A stretch of 26,259 nt of DNA, taken from positions 1-26,259 of the forward strand of contig CBFFRP010000511.1 of the NCBI GenBank assembly GCA_965644295.1. The letters run 5' to 3'. Under the pieces are notes generated by a model, which did not search any database, was not told the DNA's origin, and saw only the letters and a program-made list of their open reading frames with translations. Origin of the DNA: Paraphysomonas bandaiensis. Taxonomy: Eukaryota > Chrysophyceae. The position numbers were made by a program, and so were the translations under genes. Shown here one piece after another: positions 8,520 to 18,062 of this stretch (position 1 is its first letter; each line of letters starts with the position of its first letter).

Positions 8520-10723
8520 TCATATGGAGACATCCATCCTTGCCACGTCCGAGTTGGCATTCGTCGCACAATGTAACATGCAGTTTGATAAGCATCAAAC
8601 CAGAACGACTTTGGAAGTCCAGATGCCGTCAACATCGTCAGTGTCATCTCCCCAATTGTTCGGAATTTCCTCTCAGACACCGCGTTGAGCTCTGGCGTGT
8701 CTCGTGTTGTATGTGACACCCGAGTCCCATATCGCTGCAACAGATACTCTCTTATCTGCTGACTAATAAGTTCGGATCCTCCATCGGCATGATACTCCAC
8801 TATACGGTTCCACCCCTCGTACTTCACTAAGTGGACCTCGCACAAGTGTCGTAGACATTTGAACACCTCCTCTCCGCTTCGAGTCCTCAATCCATATTCC
8901 CATATCATCTTTGTTGCTAAGTCCGTAAATAGGAGCACGTACTTATACCCTTGTCTGGATTCACAATTGAGATAGACGGAGATGTCCGCTGTTACTCTTT
9001 CCAGGAACCTGACTGCGCTTAGCTCTTCGTTGTCCCGTGATTTGAACGAATGCCTGGTTATCTTCGCCTTGGCACACCATTTACACAGGGGTTTCTTGCA
9101 ACTCTTCTCCTTTGCCTTCGAAAGGTGATGTCGTTGTAGTCCTGATCCTCTGAATAACATGTGTCGGTGAGCTTCTATTAACTTCGATTTCGAGACATGT
9201 CCAGTACGCTCATGTAAGCGATCCAACGCATCTTGTCCTGTATTATCCGACAAATTTACCTCCTCTATCTGATTGCACATAGACACATTTGGCAGATTTA
9301 ACACCTCCATCAAGTCCACATACGGCATCCCTCCATGCTCATCGTACTCTCCAGTCAACACCTCGTTTCCAGAGTCCAATTCCACGATTTTAGGCTTTCG
9401 AAGCAGTTGTAATCCGTATCCCATTGATCTCAGCATCCCTCCTGACACAATGTTCTTCACCGCTTCTTCACTAACTCTGATGTCTCTCCATTCCCCGAAT
9501 GTACCAGTTCCCTGTGTCTCCAATTGAGAACCCTTTCTAGTTAGTTGGATTGCCCCAAACTCAGGAGTAAATGACTCCAGTGCAATTTTATCCTTTACTA
9601 TAAACAGTCTTTTACTTGCACAACTGTCCAGATATACACGAGGTTCTTCCGACGTATCCACCGATAGCAAAACCTCTTCTCCAAACAAATTCGCTTCATC
9701 ATCCGACGACTCTCCGTCGTTGACGTATTTCTTCCATTCTGTCTCGAATTTCCTGTTCGATTTTCGAGGATTCTCATTATCCGGGTTTTTTATGTTCTTC
9801 CGTTTTTTCGACTTGCACTGTCGGGCTTTGTGACTAAAATCTCCACAGATATGACAACCAGTATAATCCTTTGATCCTGGCTGCTGCACACTCTTCGAAG
9901 CCTTTTCCTTTGTCTTCCCTTTTCTTTTGAACTTGTCCATTTTTCTTTGTCGTTCCTTAGCATAACAATTCGCTGCTACATGTCCCTTCTTCCGACAAAA
10001 TGAACAAACCACTGGCTCCTTCGACGCCGTAAAATTGATCTCTTCAGATTTGTCTCCCTTTAGTTTCTTCAGCTGCGTCATAGCCTCGTCATACTCTTCA
10101 CAAGCCTCTTTCACCGAATCAAATGTAGTTGTTGCTTTAGGCATCATCGCTACCGACATCCATAAATCATGTAATTCCTCTATCTGCAGCGCTGCTTTTA
10201 TCTTTGCTAATTTACTTGCCTCTGTCTGCGGTTGTCCCAATTTTATGAGCTTCTGGATTATACCGTTCAGTCGATCTACCCCAACAGACACCTTTTCCCC
10301 CGGCCTTATTTTGAACGAATGGTATTCTGCCGTAGTCTTCTCCAATACAGTCCCAATCTCGCCTCTGAACCTATCAACCAGTGTCTGAAGGAGCTCACTG
10401 GATAACACCTCCTTAGCAGGATCATCAGCAGGTAAAATTGCCTTCCCCTCCAAATATTGATTGGCTACCTCCAACACATCAGGGTCATGCTCGCAAGCCT
10501 CCCAAATAGTACTAACACAGGTATCATTACGCTCTCTCCATGACTCTAAATTCCTTCCTCCGGCTGGCGGGTCCTCCAAGCCAAGATGGTTTCGGTTTTT
10601 CTTCATTAGATGCATCTTGATTTTTCTCGCTGAATAGTCTGCTTGGTTCTTGTCAAACCGTAGCTTCTTGTCATCTTCCCCATCCCTACAACTATCACTC
10701 GCTACCATAACAGAAGTTGACAT
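8450..10723 (-). CDS. Copia gag-pol, part 1: gag, protease, integrase N-terminus and core
   Basis: The first ATG (10721-10723) lies inside the LTR, so translation would start 5' of the primer binding site, as in Ty1. Gag shows a UBN2-like helical body, then two CCHC zinc knuckles (CSFCRKKGHVAANC and CHICGDFSHKARQC). The protease active site reads LDSCAS where most copia enzymes have D-S/T-G-A. The integrase zinc finger is LHERTGH plus CKWC. The catalytic core shows TADIS (Asp), YHADGGSEL (Asp) and ELNAVSERKFRT (Glu), so D-D-E is complete. The frame runs on for about 20 non-native residues past the G-run at 8505-8509 and stops at 8450. The next frame holds the rest of pol. Confidence 0.92.
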   Translation of the reverse strand: MSTSVMVASDSCRDGEDDKKLRFDKNQADYSARKIKMHLMKKNRNHLGLEDPPAGGRNLESWRERNDTCVSTIWEACEHDPDVLEVANQYLEGKAILPADDPAKEVLSSELLQTLVDRFRGEIGTVLEKTTAEYHSFKIRPGEKVSVGVDRLNGIIQKLIKLGQPQTEASKLAKIKAALQIEELHDLWMSVAMMPKATTTFDSVKEACEEYDEAMTQLKKLKGDKSEEINFTASKEPVVCSFCRKKGHVAANCYAKERQRKMDKFKRKGKTKEKASKSVQQPGSKDYTGCHICGDFSHKARQCKSKKRKNIKNPDNENPRKSNRKFETEWKKYVNDGESSDDEANLFGEEVLLSVDTSEEPRVYLDSCASKRLFIVKDKIALESFTPEFGAIQLTRKGSQLETQGTGTFGEWRDIRVSEEAVKNIVSGGMLRSMGYGLQLLRKPKIVELDSGNEVLTGEYDEHGGMPYVDLMEVLNLPNVSMCNQIEEVNLSDNTGQDALDRLHERTGHVSKSKLIEAHRHMLFRGSGLQRHHLSKAKEKSCKKPLCKWCAKAKITRHSFKSRDNEELSAVRFLERVTADISVYLNCESRQGYKYVLLFTDLATKMIWEYGLRTRSGEEVFKCLRHLCEVHLVKYEGWNRIVEYHADGGSELISQQIREYLLQRYGTRVSHTTRDTPELNAVSERKFRTIGEMTLTMLTASGLPKSFWFDAYQTACYIVRRMPTRTWQGWMSPYECVPGGAFPAYRGYGNGGAKHMC
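10690..10707 (-). other. Primer binding site
   Basis: Directly inside the 5' LTR the - strand reads TGGTAGCGAGTGATAG. TGG pairs with a tRNA 3' CCA, and the first eight bases agree with an initiator-Met-type PBS as I recall it from Ty1. The site lies within gag codons, downstream of the ATG in the LTR. The relic at 17170 keeps TGGTAGCGA. Confidence 0.75.
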
Positions 10724-11000
10724 TATTTGCTAAGGTTTTCTATTCTCAACTGATAAGATGAAATTATAAACATTACATGATAAAGAACCTAAGTTGTGTT
10801 CGATGTGTTCAACACCATTCATTTACTACTATAGTGTACAAACCACCCACTCAGTGATCGTATCCTGTATAGTCATCCACTTCTACTTCAGTTTCATACT
10901 ACATAATATAATGTACTAATTACATATATATCTTTCGATCCTTGCATCTCACATAATACTGCACTCAATTGCAAGTATATAGAATCTTCAGATCTCAACA
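10708..11000 (-). repeat. Copia 5' LTR (293 bp)
   Basis: This is the partner of the 5708-6000 repeat, in the same orientation and apparently identical. In element orientation it starts at 11000 with TGTTGAG and ends at 10708. The gag ATG is 13-15 bases before its inner end. It would drive transcription toward lower coordinates. Confidence 0.93.
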
Positions 11001-11323
11001 CGCTCAGGACCTTAATACAGAACCCTGTACCTCAGAGCCAGGCGGAACCTTATCCCAAGGGGAGACCCCCGGACAACACGCGCCAGTGAGTCCTCAGACA
11101 CACGAGCAGGGCGAACTCACACACAACATCAAGAACGGAAGTGGTTGCACCTTGGTGCTTGCGGCGACGCACAAGCAGCTTCTGTAGCGCTAAATAGTAG
11201 GATAATAGAATTTGTGCTGATTAGTTATGGGTAGAGGTCTAACTAGTAGATCTAGCATTCAACTAGCCACTGTATCGGAATGAGTTTTTAACGCCTATTG
11301 CTAAATAAAAAGACTTTCAATAT
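11001..11323 (+). mobile_element. LINE B, 3' part
   Basis: The first five bases repeat CGCTC of the left flank. LINE B then continues with sequence like LINE D at 24780-25030 (AGACC-type blocks, ACACGCGCCAGTGAGTC) and the hairpin module GTTGCACCTTGGTGC (11144-11158), followed by GCTTG...CAAGC. It ends near 11323 in CTAAATAAAAAGACTTTCAA. This matches the end of LINE D closely (module and AT-rich tail), so B and D belong to one subfamily and A and C are more diverged. Confidence 0.8.
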
Positions 11324-11776
11324 CCGTTACTCAAAGAATACAGTAGTAGCTAGCTGTATTATGAGAACCAATAATATAATAGCCATTGTAGTGATGAAAC
11401 TGAAATATACTGACTGTACAAGATAGTGACGATGTAAGATCGTACTAGAAATGGTTGGTGTAGTAGAGATAAAAAAGAGTTGGTGAACGTCAATGCATGA
11501 AGTATGGTAACTCTCATAATTATATACTATTCTATATAAGTGTTTATCAAGGTCTTATTATTGGAAATGTCAATTTCTAACACAATAGTCAATATTGCAA
11601 TTATATAGCGGAACTCAACATTTCCGACCTATACTAGCAGTAGAAGGGGAAAATCCGCAATTATTATGCCATTCCTTTATGCAGTAGTTGAATATACAAC
11701 TATTGATATATTGATCTGACTGACGACTACATGAAATGAAAATCAAGCCTCATGCTATCATGAATACAAAAACTAC
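11324..11776. other. Intergenic, AT-rich, no gene seen
   Basis: This lies between the LINE B end and the stop codon of the MRH gene on the - strand. It is AT-rich with no coding frame of note and no clear repeat. The 3' UTR and polyadenylation signals of the MRH gene should lie in the part near 11700-11776. Confidence 0.5.
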
Positions 11777-12829
11777 TTAAAACGTTTCGTGTCGATGCGT
11801 CATTTCAGCCCCTGATGACAACAAACTGTAATCGTCGGCCTGCTGCTTCCTGAGGTCTGTAATCTTGTAGATCATGTAACCAATAACTCCGACGAGCACC
11901 ACTGTTATAATGAGAAGGGTAATAAGGAGTGCCAGTTGGACCGCAAACCCATTATATGATTCGTCATCTGAGCCGCTAGAGGTACAGGAGCTACCTGAGT
12001 ATCCAGCGTTACAGTAGCAGTAAGACTTCTTGTTGACTGAGTCATAAGCGCAATGCCCATGAGAGTTGCAAAGCCCATTTTTCGTTATCGGACACTCCTA
12101 AAATATACCATGTGCGTAAGAAACACATAAATACAAATAGTCACATACCGTGGGACAACCGTGGTAGCTCTTCATTACCATGTGATACTGACATTTTTCT
12201 GGCTCCTGGGCCGATACAATAGCGGATTCCACGTTGCTACACATGAGGTCAATAGTGGCTGATCGCAACCGGCCAACGCTTTGACACTTCTCGCCCAGGG
12301 CATAGGTCATCGACACACCAACGGTAGGGTCTTTCTCGTCAATCAATTTGTAAGACAAATCATCATTACTGGGGTCGTACTTTCCAATCACATAACAGTC
12401 AGAATAAGTAGCGTACGTCATGTACTGGAGGGCAACGGCACTAGTAATTCCCTTTGATTTGCACACATCAGGAATGTATTCTGCACCAATGTTGGAACAA
12501 AAATTCCACTCATACGAAAAGCTAGGCTCTTCCTCGGGAGTACACGGAATATCTCCATCTAAGATACTGTAAGGCTTCTCTGTCTCTTTCAACGTTAATG
12601 CTTTTAAATCGTAATGAGCCCCTATGCAAATATTCAATCAGCACAAAGTATTCGAACATCAAACGAGTTAATAGCTGTACCCGTAAGGCTCTTCCATTCA
12701 CACTGTATATATATTAGTACATAAGCATTACATGTACTGCATGTAAACCCATACCGGAATATCTTTCTTGGATGCATGGACCACAACAAACAGAGGGATA
12801 AAGAGTTGACGAAATCCTGAAAAAAACAT
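11777..12829 (-). CDS. Type I membrane lectin: signal peptide, MRH domain, EGF-like, TM, YSLL tail (4 exons)
   Basis: Model from the sequence: exons 12829-12755, 12702-12681, 12621-12149 and 12097-11777, with introns of 52, 59 and 51 bp, all GT...AG; 296 residues and a TAA stop. Phases fit exactly. Exon 1 supplies a signal peptide (hydrophobic LFIPLFVVVHA, likely cleaved after A19). Residues 26-190 form a mannose-6-phosphate receptor homology domain with paired cysteines. The usual sugar-binding set is present: Q98, R150 or R152, E172 and Y178. Residues 192-228 are EGF-like (C-x7-C-x5-C-x10-C-x-C-x8-C). A membrane helix spans about 241-267. The 29-residue tail has YSLL (280-283), a YxxPhi sorting signal. 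Inferred role: receptor cycling between Golgi and endosomes that binds phosphomannosyl or other N-glycans. It is divergent from XPO1. Exon 2 (22 nt) is the least certain part. Confidence 0.82.
12703..12754 (-). other. Intron 1 of the MRH gene
   Basis: On the - strand it starts GTATGG and ends ATATATACAG, with TACTAAT just upstream of the acceptor, the best branch-site match in the window. It is phase 0, after the codon for P25. Confidence 0.75.
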
Positions 12830-13396
12830 TGGTGGGAATTGAAGTGGAATCACCTACACTGTACACGCAACGGAATAATGCAGTAGTGATGTTGCGTCTA
12901 AGCAATCACTAAATAAGTGAAGTGTACGTCTTTGCAATGGGTTTTGTTAAAAAAGCGCTGATGATGATTTTTGCATATCACTTTTGTGACCTGTACTGCT
13001 GTACATATCCCTTCTCATCACTCAAAATCCTGTGTTTCGAAATTTACGTACTCTAGAAATATCAGGTGTTTACGAAATTTATATGCCTATTTACAGCCCA
13101 CTCGCGATATAACGCGATTCCTATACTGTATCGCTATGGCACTATATCGCGATTTTCTTTCGCGAACAGCGCAATATATACTATAAAACCCGGGTTTTTA
13201 TTTTTCACTGTTGGTTTGGTGATGGTAGATATACCACCATATCCTATATGCAAGAGCACCACTGTCAAAAATACATTCACTACTGTCTGTACTTGCCAAT
13301 TATCATCTTTCTGGAATGTATTTTATTTCACTGGGCTGTAATGCTAGGGCAGCTGCTACTTTAATAGTTGAAGGAGTTATAAATTGATATTGTGCT
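12830..13396. promoter_or_regulatory. Divergent intergenic region, probable shared promoter with CGCG motif cluster
   Basis: The start codons of the MRH gene (-) and XPO1 (+) face away from each other across 567 bp. Between 13102 and 13166 there are four CGCG sites in AT-rich DNA: CTCGCGATAT, AACGCGATTC, TATATCGCGATT and TTCGCGAA. At 13185-13198 is the perfect 14-bp palindrome AAAACCCGGGTTTT, preceded by TATAAAA at 13182-13188. No credible ORF lies here. The arrangement suggests factor-binding sites for a bidirectional promoter; binding is inferred, not shown. Confidence 0.5.
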
Positions 13397-16300
13397 ATGG
13401 ATGCAGCAGCTGCTCATTTACTGGACTTTTCTACAGATCTGGACATTGAGCTTTTGGATCAGATCGTGTCAATAGCTTATGATCCGTCCCATCCCCAACG
13501 GGGCGCTGCTAATGATTTCTTGGTGAGAATGAAGGATCATCCTGACATGTGGAAGAGGGCGGATGGGATGTTGGAGACATCAAATAATGCTGCAACGAGG
13601 TTTTTTGGATTGCAGGTTCTTGGAGACGCTATATCAACACGATGGAAAATATTACCAACCGAGCAACGAGAGGGCATTCGCAACTATATTGTGGGTAAGA
13701 TTATAAATTTATCCAGTAGTCCCCAGCTTCAGCGAGAAAACCATTCGTTTTTGTCTCGTTTGAACTTAGTGTTAGTTAGTATACTTAAGCAGGACTGGCC
13801 TCACAATTGGCCATCGTTTATATCCGATCTAGTTGGCTCATCCAAATCGTCAGAATCATTGTGTGAAAACAATATGCAAATTTTGCAGCTTTTATCAGAA
13901 GAAGTGTTTGATTTTTCAATATACACGATGACTGCAGCCAAGACGAAAAATATGAAGGAATCATTGTATGAAGAGTTCTCACAGGTTTTCGAATTGTGCC
14001 AATTCATTCTTGACGCGTCACAGAAAAAATCTCTTTTAACTGCAACCTTGAAGACACTTCAACGTTTTTTGTCTTGGATTCCACTTGGATATATATTTGA
14101 AACAGCATTGGTTAACGGTCTGATATCGGTATATTTTCCTCAACCAGCGTACAGGTATTTTTTTCTTAGCAATATAGTATGTGCTAATTTCTCTTAATAG
14201 AACCGCTACATTGGACTGTTTAACTGAAATTGCCTCTCTCCCTCCTGCTGATATTCCTGACGCATACCATCAAACCCTACAGATGCTTCTTGTAAACTTG
14301 ATTGACAAGCTCAAGGGAATCATACCATTGGACACCAACCTCGTGCAAGCGTATGACAATGGGACTGAGGAGGACTGCCTATTCGTATCGCGGCTCGCAC
14401 TCTTTCTTGGAACATTTCTTAAAAGTTATAGCTTCTTGTTTGAGGGCTCGAGGGATGAGCCTTTGCAACAGACTATTGTAGAAGCCTTAACGTATCTGGT
14501 GATGTGCTCGGAAGTCGATGATGAGGAAATTTTTAAGACCTGTTTAGAGTTTTGGTATTCATTCACTAAGGATTTACACTCGTCGGAAGATGCGCGGACA
14601 CGCTCTCATAATGCTGTGGGAAACATCTTGGGAGGAACTCTCTATGGCACGTCACAAACTCATACAAGTAAGGTTGCAGTGTACGGAAATATTCTGCACC
14701 GCCTACGGCACGTTATTATCGACAAGATGGCGAAACCTGAGGAAGTTATCGTCGTAGAGGATGAGAACGGAGATATTGTGCGCGAGATGACGAAAGACAC
14801 AGAGGTCATTGCTCAGTACAAGACAATGCGGGATGCTATTGTTTACTTAACCCATCTGAACTATGAAGATACGGAGGCCATTATGTTGGGTAAGCTAGAG
14901 CAACAGGTGGATGGAGGCATGTTTTCGTGGCAAGGGCTTAATACTTTGTGCTGGGCAATAGGGTCAATATCTGGTGCTATGGGTGAATCTGATGAGAAGC
15001 GATTTCTTGTGACAGTGATAAAGGACCTACTGCGACTTTGTGAAGAGCAACGAGGGAAAGATAATAAAGCTGTGGTGGCTTCTAATATTATGTATATTGT
15101 CGGTCAGTATCCGCGCTTTTTGCGGGCTCACTGGAAGTTTTTGAAGACTGTGGTAAATAAGCTGTTCGAATTCATGCACGAACACCATCCTGGAGTACAA
15201 GACATGGCGTGTGACACGTTCTTTAAAATTGCGCAGACGTGCAAGCGAAAATTTATGACCGTTCAAGTAGAGGACGACGTTATAGAACCTTTCATTCTCA
15301 CACTCATTGCTGATTTATACAAACATATTGCCGACCTGCAGCCCCATCAGGTGCAGGCATTTTACGAAGCTGTTGCATGCATGTTATCTGATCGCGGACG
15401 TGGTATTCGTATTAATCGTCAAGAAGTTATTGTGAAGCTCATGAAGCTTCCGAATTCCTCGTGGCAGGAGATTATGAACCAGGGAGGACAAGATGTTGAC
15501 AGTATGCTCCAACTAGACGTCGTGAAAGAACTTTCCAAGATTCTCAGAACCAACACCAAAGTATGCAGCGCTGCAGGATCCATTTATATTCACCAACTAT
15601 CGAATATTTTTCTCGACATGTTGAATGTATACCGCCTTTACAGTGAACGGATTTCTGAAGCCGTTCAGAAGCAAGGTGAAGTTGTGACAAGGTATACACT
15701 CTTCAAATCAATGCGTGGTGTGAAATCAGAGATTCTAGACCTTGTAACCACCTTCATTGAAACTTGCCCAGAGCTTGAAAATGGCCCGCAAGTTATTATG
15801 ACTACATTCATTCCAGCGCTTATGGTTGAAGTGTTATGTGATTATCAGAAAGCTGTTCCTTCAGCGAGAGATGCTAGAGTTCTTACGTTATTTGCAACAG
15901 CGATATCCAATCTTCGGGAACATATATCACAAGATGTTCCTCGTATCATGGAGGCCATCTTTGAACCAACCCTTGAAATGATCACGAAAAATATGATGGA
16001 TTACCCGGAGCACAGAATGGGGTTCTTCAAGTTTTTGCGAGAGGCAAACGAGCACTGTTTTTTCGGTCTCTTCAGTATTCCCCCACAACAACAGAAGTTA
16101 GTTGTTGATAGCATCGTGTGGGCATTCAAACACACGGAGAGAAATATATCTGAGACAGGTCTAGAGATACTACACGAGCTTCTGCAAAATGTAGGTCGCA
16201 CTAATGAACTCGCCCAGCCCTTTTATCAACAATTCCTGCTTCCTCTTACTCAAGATATACTGGGTATTATGACGGATAGGCTTCACAAAAGTGGCTTCAA

Positions 16301-16727
16301 GCTACAAGCGACTGTTCTGCAGCATATATGTTGTTTATTGGAGAAGGATCGTGCTGTTGCTCCTCTCTATGATCCTCAGGCGGATAATCATGCGCCTAGT
16401 CAAAAGGATGGATCGACAGACAACAAACAGTTCGTGATGGAATATATTGCCTGTCTTCTCACATCATCATTTCCAAATATGACGAAAACTCAGGTAATTG
16501 CCTTTGTGAAAGGTCTATTTAAAGTCTCTCACGACCTTGTGGCGTTTAAGCAACATCTCCGTGACTTCTTGGTAACAGTGAAGGAGTTTGAGGCTGAAGA
16601 TAACTCAGAACTTTATATTGAAGAAGTGGAAGGTGGTGCCGAGATGTTACGGCAGCAGCAGTGGGAGTACAGAGCCTCTGTGCCAGGTCTTCTCTCTCCC
16701 CAGGAGATTTTTGAATCTAATATGTAG
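13397..16727 (+). CDS. XPO1: Exportin-1 (CRM1), nuclear export receptor, two exons
   Basis: Exons 13397-14154 and 14201-16727 join in phase to 1094 residues, close to the 1071 of human CRM1. The protein is a HEAT-repeat karyopherin that carries leucine-rich NES cargo out of the nucleus with Ran-GTP. The N-terminal importin-beta-like (CRIME) region is at about residues 35-110 (AANDFLVRMKDHPDMW, FFGLQVLGD). The acidic HEAT-9 loop (EEVIVVEDENGDIVRE) and the NES-groove segment FLVTVIKDLLRLCEEQRGK are conserved. Cys533 matches human Cys528, the leptomycin B target, and Lys539 matches Lys534. Near-invariant stretches (SNIMYIVGQYPRFLRAHWKF, VQDMACDTF) follow. The C-terminal end has SVPGLLSPQEI as in animals. 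The ATG at 13397 gives the expected N-terminus (HLLDFS...DIELLDQIV). All expected regions are present; the gene looks functional. Confidence 0.97.
14155..14200 (+). other. Intron of XPO1 (46 bp)
   Basis: The donor is ACAG|GTATTT and the acceptor TTAATAG|AACC, with TGCTAAT at 14182-14188 as likely branch site. Splicing gives PQPAYR then TATLDCLTEIA, matching the conserved family segment ending in R-x3-L-x-C-LTEIA. Reading through gives a stop within the intron. Confidence 0.92.
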
Positions 16728-16865
16728 AAATAGCAAATTTTCTCTCCATAGTGCGGAATGGTAAATATTAATTTTGTCAACTCCACATACAATAATTAGT
16801 CTCTGTTGCACTGATCTCTAAGAAGTCGTGCAGCTTAACACATTGATTCTGATAGTAACAGTAAC
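16728..16865. other. XPO1 3' flank
   Basis: Only 138 bp lie between the XPO1 stop and the relic copia LTR, so the 3' UTR and poly(A) site of XPO1 must be short or use the LTR. Nothing else is seen. Confidence 0.4.
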
Positions 16866-17331
16866 TGTTGAGATTTGAAGATTCAATGTTGTTGCAATTG
16901 AGTGCAGTATTATGTGAGATGCGAGGATCGAAAGATATATCTATAATATATATGTAATTAGTATATTATGTATATTGTAGAATGAAACTGGAGTATATAT
17001 ATGTTGGTGACTATACAGGATACGATTACTGACTGTGTGGTTCGTATATTATAGAAGTAAACGATTGGTGTTGAATACAACTTAGGTCCTTTATCATGCA
17101 ATGTTATAATTACAATCTTATAAATTGAAAACAACAGCAAACCTTAGCGAATAATATCAACTTTTGTTATGGTAGCGAACGATAGTCGTAGGATGGGGAA
17201 GAGGACAAGAAGCTACAGTTTGACAAAAACCAGGCGGAGTATTCAGCCAGAAAATAGATGCTTTTGATAAAGAAAAATAGAAACCATCTTGGCTTGGAGG
17301 ACCCGCAAGCCGAAAGATATTAGAACATGGA
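16866..17331 (+). mobile_element. Relic copia: 5' LTR plus start of gag
   Basis: On the + strand TGTTGAGATTTGAAGATTCA at 16866 begins a diverged copy of the LTR found at 5708 and 10708. It ends at about 17169 in TTTTGTTA (304 bp). The PBS follows (TGGTAGCGA), then gag sequence recognisable against the intact element (KKLQFDKNQAEYSARK, then KKNRNHLGLEDP). It is broken by a frameshift, and by stops at about 17254 and 17322. The LTR ATG that starts gag in the intact element is changed to ATA. The match fades after about 17331. It is an old insertion just downstream of XPO1, opposite in orientation to the intact copy. Confidence 0.88.
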
Positions 17332-18062
17332 TCTTATTCTAGTATATTCAGTATGTCACTTGAAGACAATGTACGATAATACAGTGATATATATAGTGAT
17401 GTACAAATGCTGTGATGATATTGAGAAACTGAAATAGTTTGATCTTTCAAGATATGTTTAGTAACGAGAGGTTCACATAATATGTAGGAGATTATGCGTG
17501 GAACAAATGAGTTTGTGTTGTTTATCACAACTTCGTGTAAACGATATTAATTAATTAATTAATCTAGTCTAACGACAAATTCTCTCTGAGATCTAGTTAA
17601 GAATGCAATTTCCAACATGATAGCGAGCGAGGAGGAGAGAAGGAGGATAGCAGAGTAGTTCCGCAGTTCAACGAGAATAACGTTGAACAATAGATCGAGG
17701 ATTTTCAGACATTCCTCAAGAGAAAAGAGCAGAGTGAAGTAGCGGTGGAATCAAAGCGACTTCGGGGAACAGCGACTCACGTTAATGGAGGAGAAGGCTT
17801 ACAGACAGGTTGTGTGAAGAAGTACTGGAAGGCGAATGCCATAGCTTATTCGTATTCCATCTATTGCATAAAGAGTTCAAGGCTGATGGAAGTGGAAAAG
17901 TAACAGGTTTAAAGCACATGTTATTATGATTGATGAATTGAAGAAATGTTTTGCTGGAGGAAAGCAGTACAAGATCAATGAACTGTTAACTCAATACGGT
18001 TCGAAATACTGCTGAAAGAACTACAGGACCAGCAGGACATGTCACACGACTACGAGAAGGTT
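17332..18062 (+). pseudogene. Decayed sequence, possible retroelement gag-like remnant
   Basis: 17332-17580 is AT-rich with no coding signal; it includes a TTAA tandem run at 17548-17562. From about 17618, pieces of coding-like sequence appear in changing frames. One reads IEDFQTFLKRKEQSEVAVES, a later one DELKKCFAGGKQYKINELL, and a third LLKELQDQQDMSHDYEK. Each is charged and helical and each ends at stops within 20-70 codons. This is what a dead gag-like or host ORF with several indels looks like. I do not recognise the family. It may or may not belong to the relic copia upstream. Confidence 0.35.

Larger units (their letters stand above)
5708..11000 (-). mobile_element. Ty1/copia LTR retrotransposon, near-intact, 5293 bp
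   Basis: This is a complete copia-order element on the - strand: 5' LTR (10708-11000), PBS, gag with two zinc knuckles, protease, integrase, reverse transcriptase, RNase H, PPT and 3' LTR (5708-6000). Integrase lies before RT, which defines Pseudoviridae/copia. The two 293-bp LTRs read as identical, so insertion is recent. The 5-bp target duplication CGCTC flanks it exactly (5703-5707 and 11001-11005). The insertion site is inside LINE B. One frameshift in integrase splits gag-pol into two overlapping reading frames. A decayed relative in the opposite orientation sits at 16866. Confidence 0.95.

Noticed and set aside
12098-12637. A stand-alone 179-codon gene starting at 12637
   Set aside because: Its first codon is TTG within an intron, and its last 15 codons are the next intron. 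The spliced four-exon model gives a complete protein.
14181-16727. A separate 848-codon gene starting at 14181
   Set aside because: The first codon is GTG inside the XPO1 intron. The frame is exon 2 of XPO1.
17548-17562. TTAA tandem run as a piggyBac or Kolobok target duplication
   Set aside because: It is a simple repeat within AT-rich DNA with no inverted termini beside it.
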